The notes under the pieces were generated by a model. That model was not told the DNA's origin, did not search any database, and saw nothing but the letters and a program-made list of their open reading frames with translations. Shown piece by piece: positions 53,019 to 61,017 of a stretch of DNA of 64,000 bases. This stretch comes from Methylomonas subterranea (GTDB lineage Bacteria; Pseudomonadota; Gammaproteobacteria; Methylococcales; Methylomonadaceae). The translations under genes and the position numbers were made by a program. Numbering within the stretch: the first letter of the stretch is position 1; every line of letters starts with the position of its first letter. The stretch is taken from contig NZ_JANIBJ010000001.1 of NCBI RefSeq assembly GCF_024505185.1, positions 1 to 64,000 on the forward strand, in the 5' to 3' direction.

Positions 53019-53930
53019 TTAAGCTTTCCGGCTATTGGCGGGGATCAGTTTGATCGCGGTGCTCTTACTGTCATCCAGTATAAGGTTTTTTGTGGTGTCA
53101 TCAACTGTTTGTAGCACTGTCAGCAGGCGGGTGATCCCGTCCGATGATTCCAGACACAGAATTTCACCGCATTTATCCCCGGAGTCGGCGTCTTTGATCG
53201 CGTAATCACTATCGGGCGGCAGGATTTTGTCGCACTCGGCCAGATAAAGATGGCGTTTGGCTTTGCCCAGATAATGGGTGCGGGCGACGACTTCCTGACC
53301 GGTATAGCAGCCTTTGTTGAAACTGATGCCGCCCAGTTGGTCGATATTTAACATCTGCGGGATGTATTGTTCCGATTTGGCGGCGGCAAACCAGGGAAAA
53401 CCGCTGGAAATTTCCCAAAAGCGCCATTCTGCAAGCTCGCCGACCGGCAGTTTTTCGAGCGCCGTGGTATCGGTCGCCGGCGCAATGCACAAAAATCCGC
53501 CAGTGCTAAACGGCATTTTTACAATCAGAAGGCCGGCGGTTTGGCTGCATTCGAAATCCTCCCGCAGCAGGCTGGTATCGCCGATGGCGCCGGCTGTCAT
53601 CAGGCCGATCAGGCTCAGCTTGTCCGGCTTATCCAGTCGGACTTTAGCGCGCAAAATATAGATTCGGAGTTTTTTTAGGACGATGTCCACCAAATCGGCG
53701 GGCAGGATCAGGAAAAATCCCGTGTGCGTTTTTATGACCAGCAATGTGCTGATCACGCGCCCCTTCGCGTTGCAAAAGGCCGCAATACTGGATGTTTGCA
53801 GAGACAGTTCGTTGATGTTACAGGTCAGTTGTCCTTGTAAAAACTGACTGGCATCCTGGCCATTGACTTCTATAATGGCTAAATGGGTCAAAGGGTAAAG
53901 AAAATCGTGCGGCTGGTTTTGAGCGGTCAT
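53019..53930 (-). CDS. ygfZ: tRNA-modifying / Fe-S repair protein YgfZ
   Basis: 303-residue folate-binding protein of the GcvT-like family. The signature KGCYTGQEVVARTHYLGKAK contains the conserved cysteine. YgfZ supports Fe-S enzymes under oxidative stress, including MiaB. The N-terminal LAIIEVNGQDASQFLQGQLT is also typical. Confidence 0.9.
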   Translation of the reverse strand: MTAQNQPHDFLYPLTHLAIIEVNGQDASQFLQGQLTCNINELSLQTSSIAAFCNAKGRVISTLLVIKTHTGFFLILPADLVDIVLKKLRIYILRAKVRLDKPDKLSLIGLMTAGAIGDTSLLREDFECSQTAGLLIVKMPFSTGGFLCIAPATDTTALEKLPVGELAEWRFWEISSGFPWFAAAKSEQYIPQMLNIDQLGGISFNKGCYTGQEVVARTHYLGKAKRHLYLAECDKILPPDSDYAIKDADSGDKCGEILCLESSDGITRLLTVLQTVDDTTKNLILDDSKSTAIKLIPANSRKA

Positions 53931-54013
53931 CGAGTCGCTGTATCGGAAAGGTTAAGCAGAGGGTTGTTGGGTTGACCATTCTACACGCGGCGTGTCGATA
54001 TTATGATGGGGAA

Positions 54014-54445
54014 ATGGAACAAAGTTTTCAAGCGTCACATTTTTTTGTTATAGTTCCTTCGCGGCGTTTAAGGTGGCTGGTCGATTCGCTGCATCTGCTG
54101 GCTTTTCTGGCCTGTGGCTTGAACGGCTTGCCGGTTTTTCAGCGGATGCTTTTATGTGTCGCGGTTACGATCGCCTGGGCCGTGCGGCACGCAGCCCGGA
54201 AAACTTCTACGCCATCGCTGCGATATACTAAAAATCAGGGCTGGGAGATCGCGCTTGATGGCGGCGATTACGTAGCTATCGAAGTGTTGAATGACACCGT
54301 TATCAGCCCATGGGCGGTGTTTTTATGCTTTAAGGCGGATGCGCTATCCACCACGTCATTGATAATAGCGAACGATGCGTTGGCCGTCGACGATTTTCGC
54401 CGCTTGAGAGTTCAACTTATGTTATCCGGATGCGGGCAAAACTAA
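54014..54445 (+). CDS. YgfX-like small membrane protein
   Basis: 143 residues. Two hydrophobic spans (LHLLAFLACGLNGLP and MLLCVAVTIAWAV, about 25-60) and a soluble end (WEIALDGGDYVAIEVLNDTV, WAVFLCFKADALSTTSLIIA and FRRLRVQLML) fit the YgfX/CptA family. The usual partner gene sdhE/ygfY is not between it and ygfZ, which is divergent here. GGGG lies just before the ATG. Its stop overlaps the next gene by one base. Confidence 0.7.
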   Translation: MEQSFQASHFFVIVPSRRLRWLVDSLHLLAFLACGLNGLPVFQRMLLCVAVTIAWAVRHAARKTSTPSLRYTKNQGWEIALDGGDYVAIEVLNDTVISPWAVFLCFKADALSTTSLIIANDALAVDDFRRLRVQLMLSGCGQN

Positions 54446-55308
54446 TGGACGATGTGCTTAGAGAGTCAATCGAATCGCGTATCAACAAGCTGAAAAATTT
54501 GCCGGCCTTGCCGGAAGCCAGCGTGAAAATCTTGGCCGCTGTGAACGATCCGGATGTGGATATCGATAAATTGGTAAAGGTGATTGCCTTGTCGCCGGCA
54601 TTGGTTGCCCGTTTATTGGGTTTGGCCAATTCGGCTTTTTTTGCCCAGTCGCGTCAAATCGACGATTTGCATACCGCCATCGTGCGGGTTCTTGGCTTGC
54701 AGATGGTCAAAAGCCTTTCCCTGGGTATATTGCTGAATGTGCAATTGGATGCCAGACAGTGTAAATGTTTCGACAGTCAGTCGTTCTGGATGCATTCGTT
54801 GATTACGGCGGTGGCGGCGCAAAAGTTGGCCGGTATCGATGGGGGGCGGGATTTGTCCGCCGCCAACGCCTATACCGGCGGCCTGCTGTTGCATATCGGC
54901 CTGTTGGTGGTCGCCTACTTGTTTCCCAAGGAACTGGACGTGATTTTATGCCGGGGGCCAAGCGATTATCGGCATATCGAAACCGAGGTTCAAAAATACT
55001 TTGGTCAAAGCCACTATCAAATGGGATATATTTTGTTAAAAAAATGGCGTTTACCGGAGTTTTTTCTATCCATGCTGCGGGATATCGACTCCAAGGAGCC
55101 GGTTGAAGAACGGGCGGCGTTTGTTCGTTGCATACTTGCCGGTCAGCGGATTTGCTATGCGCTGTTAGACGATAATGCGGATGAAAGCGGGCTTGAACCC
55201 GTTGCGCAACAAGCCGGTCTGCCGTTTGATCAAGTTGTTATGGTCTTTCGAACGATGTTGAACAACAAGGACAATGTGCAAAAACTGGCGGCTGAAATAA
55301 GCGGATAA
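54445..55308 (+). CDS. HDOD-domain signalling protein
   Basis: 287 residues. HDOD domain (about 15-210) with LPALPEASVKILAAVNDPDV and ALSPALVARLLGLANSAFFA, then GGLLLHIGLLVVAYLF. It overlaps by one base with both the YgfX-like gene before it and the GGDEF gene after it (TAATG in both cases), so it is probably the regulatory partner of that diguanylate cyclase. The start at 54445 is preferred over an upstream in-frame start at 54430. Confidence 0.85.
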   Translation: MDDVLRESIESRINKLKNLPALPEASVKILAAVNDPDVDIDKLVKVIALSPALVARLLGLANSAFFAQSRQIDDLHTAIVRVLGLQMVKSLSLGILLNVQLDARQCKCFDSQSFWMHSLITAVAAQKLAGIDGGRDLSAANAYTGGLLLHIGLLVVAYLFPKELDVILCRGPSDYRHIETEVQKYFGQSHYQMGYILLKKWRLPEFFLSMLRDIDSKEPVEERAAFVRCILAGQRICYALLDDNADESGLEPVAQQAGLPFDQVVMVFRTMLNNKDNVQKLAAEISG

Positions 55309-56513
55309 TGAGTGCGAACATGTTGCTGAGTTTAGATAATAACGATTGGGAACGCTCCAATGTACAGGATTTGATCGTCGATCTGGTGAACGCGCTTTCC
55401 GCCGTCAAGTCACTGTCTGAAATCAGTTGCGAAATGGCGGATGAGAAGCAGGTTATTCGCATGGCTTTATCCTGCCTGCTTTCCAATCAGGATATCGAAA
55501 GGTGCTCATTCTTCATCGCGGACGATGGCGGCGTGCTGAGTAATGTTACCGGTATCAGCGTGATCGATCAGGCGGGAGGCGAGGCTTCCGTCTTGCGGGG
55601 TACCATGAGTTTCCGTACCGGCGAGGGTATTGTCGGCGCGGCGGCGGCGACGGGAGAAATGCAATACTGCCGCAATTGCCATGAGGACGAGCAATTTGCC
55701 TTGGGCGCGGGTGATGGACGCATGCCGGGCTCCATCGTTTGCACCCCTGTATTTACCTTGCACAGGGAATTGATCGGGGTGTTGAACGTTTCGCATTCGG
55801 AGCCCGGTTTTTTTACGGTTTGGCATATGCGCTTGCTGCAGGTTTTCAGCAATATCCTGGGGCAACTCATTACCAATCGGCGTTTGTTTCAACAAATGGA
55901 AATTCAGATTGCGTCCAGAACGGCGGAATTGGAGCGCTTGGTTGAAGAGACCCGCCGCTTAAAGGATTACTACGTAAGCATGTCCATGCAGGATCAATTG
56001 ACCGGGCTGCACAACAGGCGTTATTTTTACGATCAGGTGGGGCTGGCTTTTGCCCAGCATAACCGCTACGAATACCCATTCTGCTTGCTGATGATGGATA
56101 TCGATCATTTCAAAAGCATAAACGACGAATACGGACATGCGTTTGGGGATGAGGTCTTAATTACGGTGGCGGACGCATTGAAAAAGTTGGTCAGAAACAC
56201 CGATATATTGGTGCGCTTTGGCGGCGAGGAATTTGTGATCATTTTCGTTAACACCGGCTGCGATAACGGTAAAACATTTGCCGAGCGGATCAGAAACAAA
56301 ATCAAAAGCTTGAAATGGCGGTTCGCCGACAGGGAGGTTCAATTGACCATGAGTATCGGTTTGTATTGCATGGTTCCCCAAGCCGATAAGGACAACCAGC
56401 AAAACGACATCGATCAAATCATTCATTGCGCGGATACGGCCTTGTACAGAGCCAAGGCCAATGGGCGCGACCGGGTGGAGGTGTTTGACAGCAAACTGAA
56501 TAAGGTGGGTTGA
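55308..56513 (+). CDS. GAF-GGDEF diguanylate cyclase
   Basis: 401 residues. A GAF domain (about 40-200) with IERCSFFIADDGG and FRTGEGIVGAAAATGE precedes a coiled coil (about 205-235). The GGDEF domain (about 235-395) has an active GGEEF variant (RFGGEEFVIIF) and the inhibitory RNTD five residues before it. Cys residues YCRNCHEDEQF in the GAF part could bind a ligand. Soluble. Confidence 0.88.
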   Translation: MSANMLLSLDNNDWERSNVQDLIVDLVNALSAVKSLSEISCEMADEKQVIRMALSCLLSNQDIERCSFFIADDGGVLSNVTGISVIDQAGGEASVLRGTMSFRTGEGIVGAAAATGEMQYCRNCHEDEQFALGAGDGRMPGSIVCTPVFTLHRELIGVLNVSHSEPGFFTVWHMRLLQVFSNILGQLITNRRLFQQMEIQIASRTAELERLVEETRRLKDYYVSMSMQDQLTGLHNRRYFYDQVGLAFAQHNRYEYPFCLLMMDIDHFKSINDEYGHAFGDEVLITVADALKKLVRNTDILVRFGGEEFVIIFVNTGCDNGKTFAERIRNKIKSLKWRFADREVQLTMSIGLYCMVPQADKDNQQNDIDQIIHCADTALYRAKANGRDRVEVFDSKLNKVG

Positions 56514-56661
56514 TGTTTTCCGGCGGGACAGGTTTCCGCTCCGGGCTTTGCCTGTAGGCGCGAATGGTTCGGGTGGACATTTTGCGCAGCCTTTGTATAA
56601 TCCCGCCCCATTTTGTAGCCGATTTTATTCGGTTCCCGCACTCTCATTCTAAGATAATATC

Positions 56662-57753
56662 ATGGCACTTTCTTGCGGAATCGTTGGCTTGCCCAACGTT
56701 GGCAAATCAACCTTGTTCAATGCTTTGACCAAGGCCACCATAGCGGCTGAAAACTATCCCTTTTGTACCATTGATCCCAATGTGGGCGTGGTGCCGGTTC
56801 CCGATCCCCGGATGGAAAAACTGGCCGAAATAGTCAAGCCCGAACGAGTCCTTCCCACGACGATTGAGTTTGTCGATATTGCAGGATTGGTGGCCGGTGC
56901 CTCCAAGGGCGAGGGCTTGGGTAACCAGTTTCTCGGAAATATTCGCGAAACCGATGCCGTTGTGCATGTGGTGCGCTGTTTCGAAGATGACAATGTAATT
57001 CACGTGGCCGGCAAAGTCGACCCGGTCGGCGATATAGAGGTGATTAACACCGAATTGGCGCTGGCGGACATGGCATCGGTGGAAAAGTCCCTGCAAAAAA
57101 CCGTGAAGGCAGCCAAATCCGGTAACAAGGACGAGGTGGCGAGAAAACAGGTGCTCGAACGGGTATTGGAGCATCTGAATCTGGGCGAGCCGGTCAGAAC
57201 CCTGGGCTTGTCCGAAGACGACGTCAAACTGATCAAGGAATTATGCCTGATTACGCTGAAACCTACCTTGTATGTGGCAAACGTGCGGGACGACGGCTTC
57301 GAGAACAATCCCATGCTGGACAAGGTCCGCGCCTTTGCGGAAAAGGAAGGTTCCAAAGTGGTGGCGGTTTGCGCGGCAATCGAAGCGGAAATAGTGCAGT
57401 TGGACGAAGCGGAAAAGCAGGAGTTTTTGGAGGACCTGGGTTTGCATGAGCCGGGTTTGAATCGGGTGGTCAGGGCTGGTTATGCCTTGTTGAATCTGTC
57501 TACTTATTTTACCGCGGGCGTCAAGGAAGTCAGGGCCTGGACTATTCCCGTCAATGCCACAGCGCCTCAGGCCGCCGGCGTGATTCATAGCGATTTTGAA
57601 AAGGGATTCATTCGAGCCGAAGTCATTTCGTACGAAGATTTCGTTGCCTATAAAGGGGAGCAGGGCGCTAAAGATGCCGGCAAATGGCGTTTGGAAGGTA
57701 AGGAATACAAGGTCCAAGACGGCGATGTGATGCATTTTAGGTTTAATGTTTGA
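56662..57753 (+). CDS. ychF: Ribosome-binding ATPase YchF
   Basis: 363 residues. The P-loop [17 protein letters not shown] (about 8-24), the switch region [20 protein letters not shown] and the C-terminal TGS-like domain (about 280-363; [20 protein letters not shown]) are standard. YchF hydrolyses ATP rather than GTP and binds ribosomes. Confidence 0.94.
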   Translation: MALSCGIVGLPNVGKSTLFNALTKATIAAENYPFCTIDPNVGVVPVPDPRMEKLAEIVKPERVLPTTIEFVDIAGLVAGASKGEGLGNQFLGNIRETDAVVHVVRCFEDDNVIHVAGKVDPVGDIEVINTELALADMASVEKSLQKTVKAAKSGNKDEVARKQVLERVLEHLNLGEPVRTLGLSEDDVKLIKELCLITLKPTLYVANVRDDGFENNPMLDKVRAFAEKEGSKVVAVCAAIEAEIVQLDEAEKQEFLEDLGLHEPGLNRVVRAGYALLNLSTYFTAGVKEVRAWTIPVNATAPQAAGVIHSDFEKGFIRAEVISYEDFVAYKGEQGAKDAGKWRLEGKEYKVQDGDVMHFRFNV

Positions 57754-57800
57754 CATCCCTGTCGTTGGTTTTTATAATGCCGGCTCTTGAACAGTTTAGC

Positions 57801-57878
57801 GGCGATATAGCTCAATCCGGTTAGAGCGCGGGATTCATAACCCCGAGGTTCCAGGTTCGATCCCCGGTATCGCCACCA
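57801..57878 (+). tRNA. tRNA with CAT anticodon (tRNA-Met elongator type, or Ile2)
   Basis: Acceptor stem GGCGATA pairs with TATCGCC (57868-57874), and CCA is encoded (57876-57878). The anticodon CAT is at 57836-57838. The anticodon stem CGGGA/CCCCG has one A-C mismatch next to the loop; the T-arm CCAGGTTCGATCC is normal. The first pair is G-C, unlike initiator tRNA with its C-A mismatch. An Ile-type tRNA modified by TilS cannot be excluded. Confidence 0.92.
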
Positions 57879-57886
57879 TATAAAAC

Positions 57887-57919
57887 AAGCGCTTAGGCCA
57901 AAAGCCAAGTGCTTTTTTT
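57887..57919 (+). terminator. Rho-independent terminator after the tRNA
   Basis: AAGCGCTTAGGC (57887-57898) pairs imperfectly with GCCAAGTGCTT, followed by seven T. It lies nine bases after the tRNA end. Confidence 0.75.
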
Positions 57920-58157
57920 ATGTCCGCTGGATGCTGGAAAATAAAAAGTCAAAAGAAGCCCCGTTAGGGGCTGTGCATGACAACCCGGCATCGTCCGCGT
58001 TTACCTCGCCTCATGTCGGCAATGCTATCCTTCAGTCATGTATCCCGCTGTTCTTCTGTCCACCGCACTTCTCGGGCGGAAAAATCGGCTAATCCCCTCT
58101 CCCCGTCCGCTGTGCGGTAAAATACGGACCTATTACCAACTATTTCAACTGAAGAAA

Positions 58158-60434
58158 ATGGACGTTATCCAGCGCATTGCCAAAGAACTTTCCGTCAAAT
58201 CCCAGCAGGTGGCGGCAGCCGTGGGTCTGCTGGACGAAGGCGCCACCGTGCCTTTTATTGCCCGCTATCGTAAAGAGGTGACCGGTGGGCTGGATGATAC
58301 CCAGTTGCGGATGTTGGAAGAGCGCTTGGTTTATTTGCGCGAACTCAACGACAGACGTAAAACCATCCTGGACAGTATAGGCGCGCAAGGCAAGCTGAGT
58401 CCGGAATTGCAGCGGGCTATTCTGGATGCCGACAGCAAAACCTTATTGGAGGATTTATATCTTCCGTATAAACCCAAGCGCCGCACCAAGGCGCAAATCG
58501 CTCGCGAGGCCGGCTTGGAACCCTTGGCCGATGCGTTGTTGGCCGATCGCGGCCTGATACCCGAACAGGCGGCCATGGCCTATATCGATGCGGATAAAGG
58601 TGTTGCCGACGCTGGAGCAGCCTTGGATGGCGCGCGCCAAATCATCATGGAACGGATTTCCGAAGACGCGGAATTGCTAGCCGAGCTGCGCGAGCGCATC
58701 TGGCGCAACGGCATTCTGCATGCCAGCGTGGTCAGCGGCAAGGAAGCCGAAGCCGCCAAATTCAAGGATTATTTCGACTACAGAGAAGCAATCAATAAAA
58801 TTCCTTCCCACCGGGCGCTGGCTTTGTTCAGGGGACGTAACGAAGATCTGTTGACGTTGAGCTTGAAGCCGGCCGAGTTGGAGCAGGAAGAGCATCAGCT
58901 GTGTACGCAATTCGTTTCGCGGCGATTGCATGTCAGCGATATCAGCCGTCCGGCGGATGCCTGGCTGGCGGAAACGGCCCGTTTCGCCTGGAAAATCAAA
59001 TTGTTCACCCGCATAGACATGGATTTGAAGCTACGGTTGCGCGAGGCGGCGGAACAGGAGGCCATCCGTGTGTTTGCCAGTAATTTACGCGATTTGCTGT
59101 TGGCCGCGCCGGCCGGCCATAAGGCCACCATGGGCCTGGATCCCGGCATCCGTACCGGGGTAAAAGTCGCGGTGGTGGACGCCACCGGCAAGTTGCTGGC
59201 CACCGACACTGTTTATCCGCATCAGCCGAAAAATCAATGGGATCAATCCATTGCGGTGTTGGCGCGCCTGATCGGCCAGCACCAAGTGTCTTTGGTAGCC
59301 ATAGGAAACGGCACCGCCTCGCGCGAGACCGACCAGTTAGTAGCGGATTTGATGAAACAGCATAAAGACTTGCCGATCCAAAAAATTGTGGTGTCCGAAG
59401 CCGGCGCGTCGGTCTATTCGGCCTCGGAATTGGCGGCCAAGGAGTTTCCGGATTTGGATGTGTCCTTGCGCGGGGCGGTATCCATTGCCCGCCGTTTGCA
59501 GGATCCCTTGGCCGAACTGGTGAAGATAGACCCCAAATCCATCGGCGTTGGCCAATACCAGCACGATGTGAATCAGGTACAACTGGCGCGTATGTTGGAC
59601 ACCGTGGTGGAAGACTGCGTGAATGCCGTGGGCGTGGATGTGAATACCGCATCGGCGGCACTGCTGAAACAGGTTTCCGGTCTGTCGGCCAGTATCAGCG
59701 AAAATATTGTGGCCTTCCGCAATCAAAATGGTCCGTTCGCCAATCGTAGCCAATTAAAGAAAGTGCCGCGCCTGGGTGACAAGGCTTTTGAACAGGCGGC
59801 GGGATTTTTACGGGTGATGAACGGCGACAATCCCTTGGATGCCTCGGCGGTGCATCCGGAGGCCTATCCGGTGGTGAATGCCATTCTGGACGATACCGGC
59901 AAATCGATACGGGATTTGATCGGCCAAAGTCAGTTTTTACGTAGTCTGAATCCAGCCAATTACACCAGTGCCGATTTCGGCTTGCCGACGGTCAGCGATA
60001 TTTTGCAGGAGCTGGAAAAACCCGGCCGAGATCCCAGGCCGGAATTCAAAAGCGCGCAATTCAAGGAAGGCGTGGAAAAAATCTCCGATTTACAACCCGG
60101 CATGAGCCTGGAGGGCGTGGTCACCAACGTGGCCAATTTCGGTGCATTCGTGGATATCGGCGTGCACCAGGATGGCCTGGTGCATATCTCTCATTTGGCG
60201 GACGATTTCGTCAAGGATCCGCGCAGCGTGGTGAAAACCGGCGATATGGTCAAGGTGCGGGTGTTGGAAGTGGATGTGGCGCGCCAGCGGATTTCGCTGA
60301 GCATGAAGAAGAACATTGATAGCAGTGATATTGTGGCGAGCGAAAAACCGCAAAAAAATACTCACAAACCCAAGCCGCAACCGGCCTTGCAAAACAGCAT
60401 GAGTAACGCTTTTGCCAAGGCACTGAAAAAATAA
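58158..60434 (+). CDS. tex: Transcription accessory protein Tex
   Basis: 758 residues. The N-terminal helical part has [14 protein letters not shown]-like [20 protein letters not shown] and [18 protein letters not shown]. The YqgF nuclease-like domain (about 330-460) has [20 protein letters not shown]. Helix-hairpin-helix DNA-binding motifs (about 490-570) and an S1 RNA-binding domain (about 645-720; [20 protein letters not shown]) complete the usual architecture. I chose the ATG at 58158 because the family starts there; a longer frame to 58038 has no support. Confidence 0.93.
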   Translation: MDVIQRIAKELSVKSQQVAAAVGLLDEGATVPFIARYRKEVTGGLDDTQLRMLEERLVYLRELNDRRKTILDSIGAQGKLSPELQRAILDADSKTLLEDLYLPYKPKRRTKAQIAREAGLEPLADALLADRGLIPEQAAMAYIDADKGVADAGAALDGARQIIMERISEDAELLAELRERIWRNGILHASVVSGKEAEAAKFKDYFDYREAINKIPSHRALALFRGRNEDLLTLSLKPAELEQEEHQLCTQFVSRRLHVSDISRPADAWLAETARFAWKIKLFTRIDMDLKLRLREAAEQEAIRVFASNLRDLLLAAPAGHKATMGLDPGIRTGVKVAVVDATGKLLATDTVYPHQPKNQWDQSIAVLARLIGQHQVSLVAIGNGTASRETDQLVADLMKQHKDLPIQKIVVSEAGASVYSASELAAKEFPDLDVSLRGAVSIARRLQDPLAELVKIDPKSIGVGQYQHDVNQVQLARMLDTVVEDCVNAVGVDVNTASAALLKQVSGLSASISENIVAFRNQNGPFANRSQLKKVPRLGDKAFEQAAGFLRVMNGDNPLDASAVHPEAYPVVNAILDDTGKSIRDLIGQSQFLRSLNPANYTSADFGLPTVSDILQELEKPGRDPRPEFKSAQFKEGVEKISDLQPGMSLEGVVTNVANFGAFVDIGVHQDGLVHISHLADDFVKDPRSVVKTGDMVKVRVLEVDVARQRISLSMKKNIDSSDIVASEKPQKNTHKPKPQPALQNSMSNAFAKALKK

Positions 60435-60533
60435 AATAAAAATGCTCTGCTATACTTTTTCGCACGCCCGGCAGCAACGGATGTTTGTGCTTAAGGGCCC
60501 GTATAAAGACCACTAGACCGGATAGGCCAAACT

Positions 60534-60938
60534 ATGAAACTCGATTCCCAAAGATTGACTGCTTTGCTTTTTATGGGCTGGATGGCCTTCGCGCCCGTCG
60601 CCCAAGCCGATGACGTCGAAAGTTACGGTCAGACAGTCGGCCGCAAGGCCTTAAACGGTCTTGCGAATATCGGCACGTCTTTTTTGGAGATCCCCAAAAA
60701 CATCATCAACATCAGCAATGACAGCAATATCGCATTCGGTCTTGCCGGCGGTGGCTTGCAAGGCCTGTTGAATATGGGTGGGCGCACCATTGTGGGTATA
60801 TCGGATCTGATCCTGGCGCCGCTGCCTACCCAGCCTATCGTCTATCCGCTGTATGTCTGGCAGGATTTTGAATCCGATACCGCCTACGGCCCCATGTTTC
60901 GTACATGCAGCCCGTCCGACAATCCTTGCTACAAATAA
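60534..60938 (+). CDS. Exosortase system-associated protein (TIGR04073 family)
   Basis: 134 residues with a signal peptide (LTALLFMGWMAFAPVAQA, cut near residue 25). The mature part has GRKALNGLANIGTSFLEIPK and GLLNMGGRTIVGISDLI, the pattern of the exosortase-linked TIGR04073 family. Found in genomes with PEP-CTERM sorting; function unknown. No exosortase is adjacent. Confidence 0.85.
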   Translation: MKLDSQRLTALLFMGWMAFAPVAQADDVESYGQTVGRKALNGLANIGTSFLEIPKNIINISNDSNIAFGLAGGGLQGLLNMGGRTIVGISDLILAPLPTQPIVYPLYVWQDFESDTAYGPMFRTCSPSDNPCYK

Positions 60939-60978
60939 GCGGCTGTCAATCGCTTCAAGCCGCGCCGTGGAACGCAAT

Positions 60979-61007
60979 GACTGTCCATCCTTAATCTATG
61001 GGCAGTC
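60979..61007. terminator. Hairpin between convergent genes
   Basis: GACTGTCCAT pairs with ATGGGCAGTC (one G-T pair), loop of nine bases, in the gap between the TIGR04073 gene and sbcC. There is no U-run, so the terminator call is weak. Confidence 0.4.
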
Positions 61008-61017
61008 GTGAAATGTC

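Noticed and set aside
57801-57878. Initiator tRNA-fMet
   Set aside because: The acceptor stem begins with a normal G-C pair, and the initiator-type anticodon stem of three G-C pairs next to the loop is absent.
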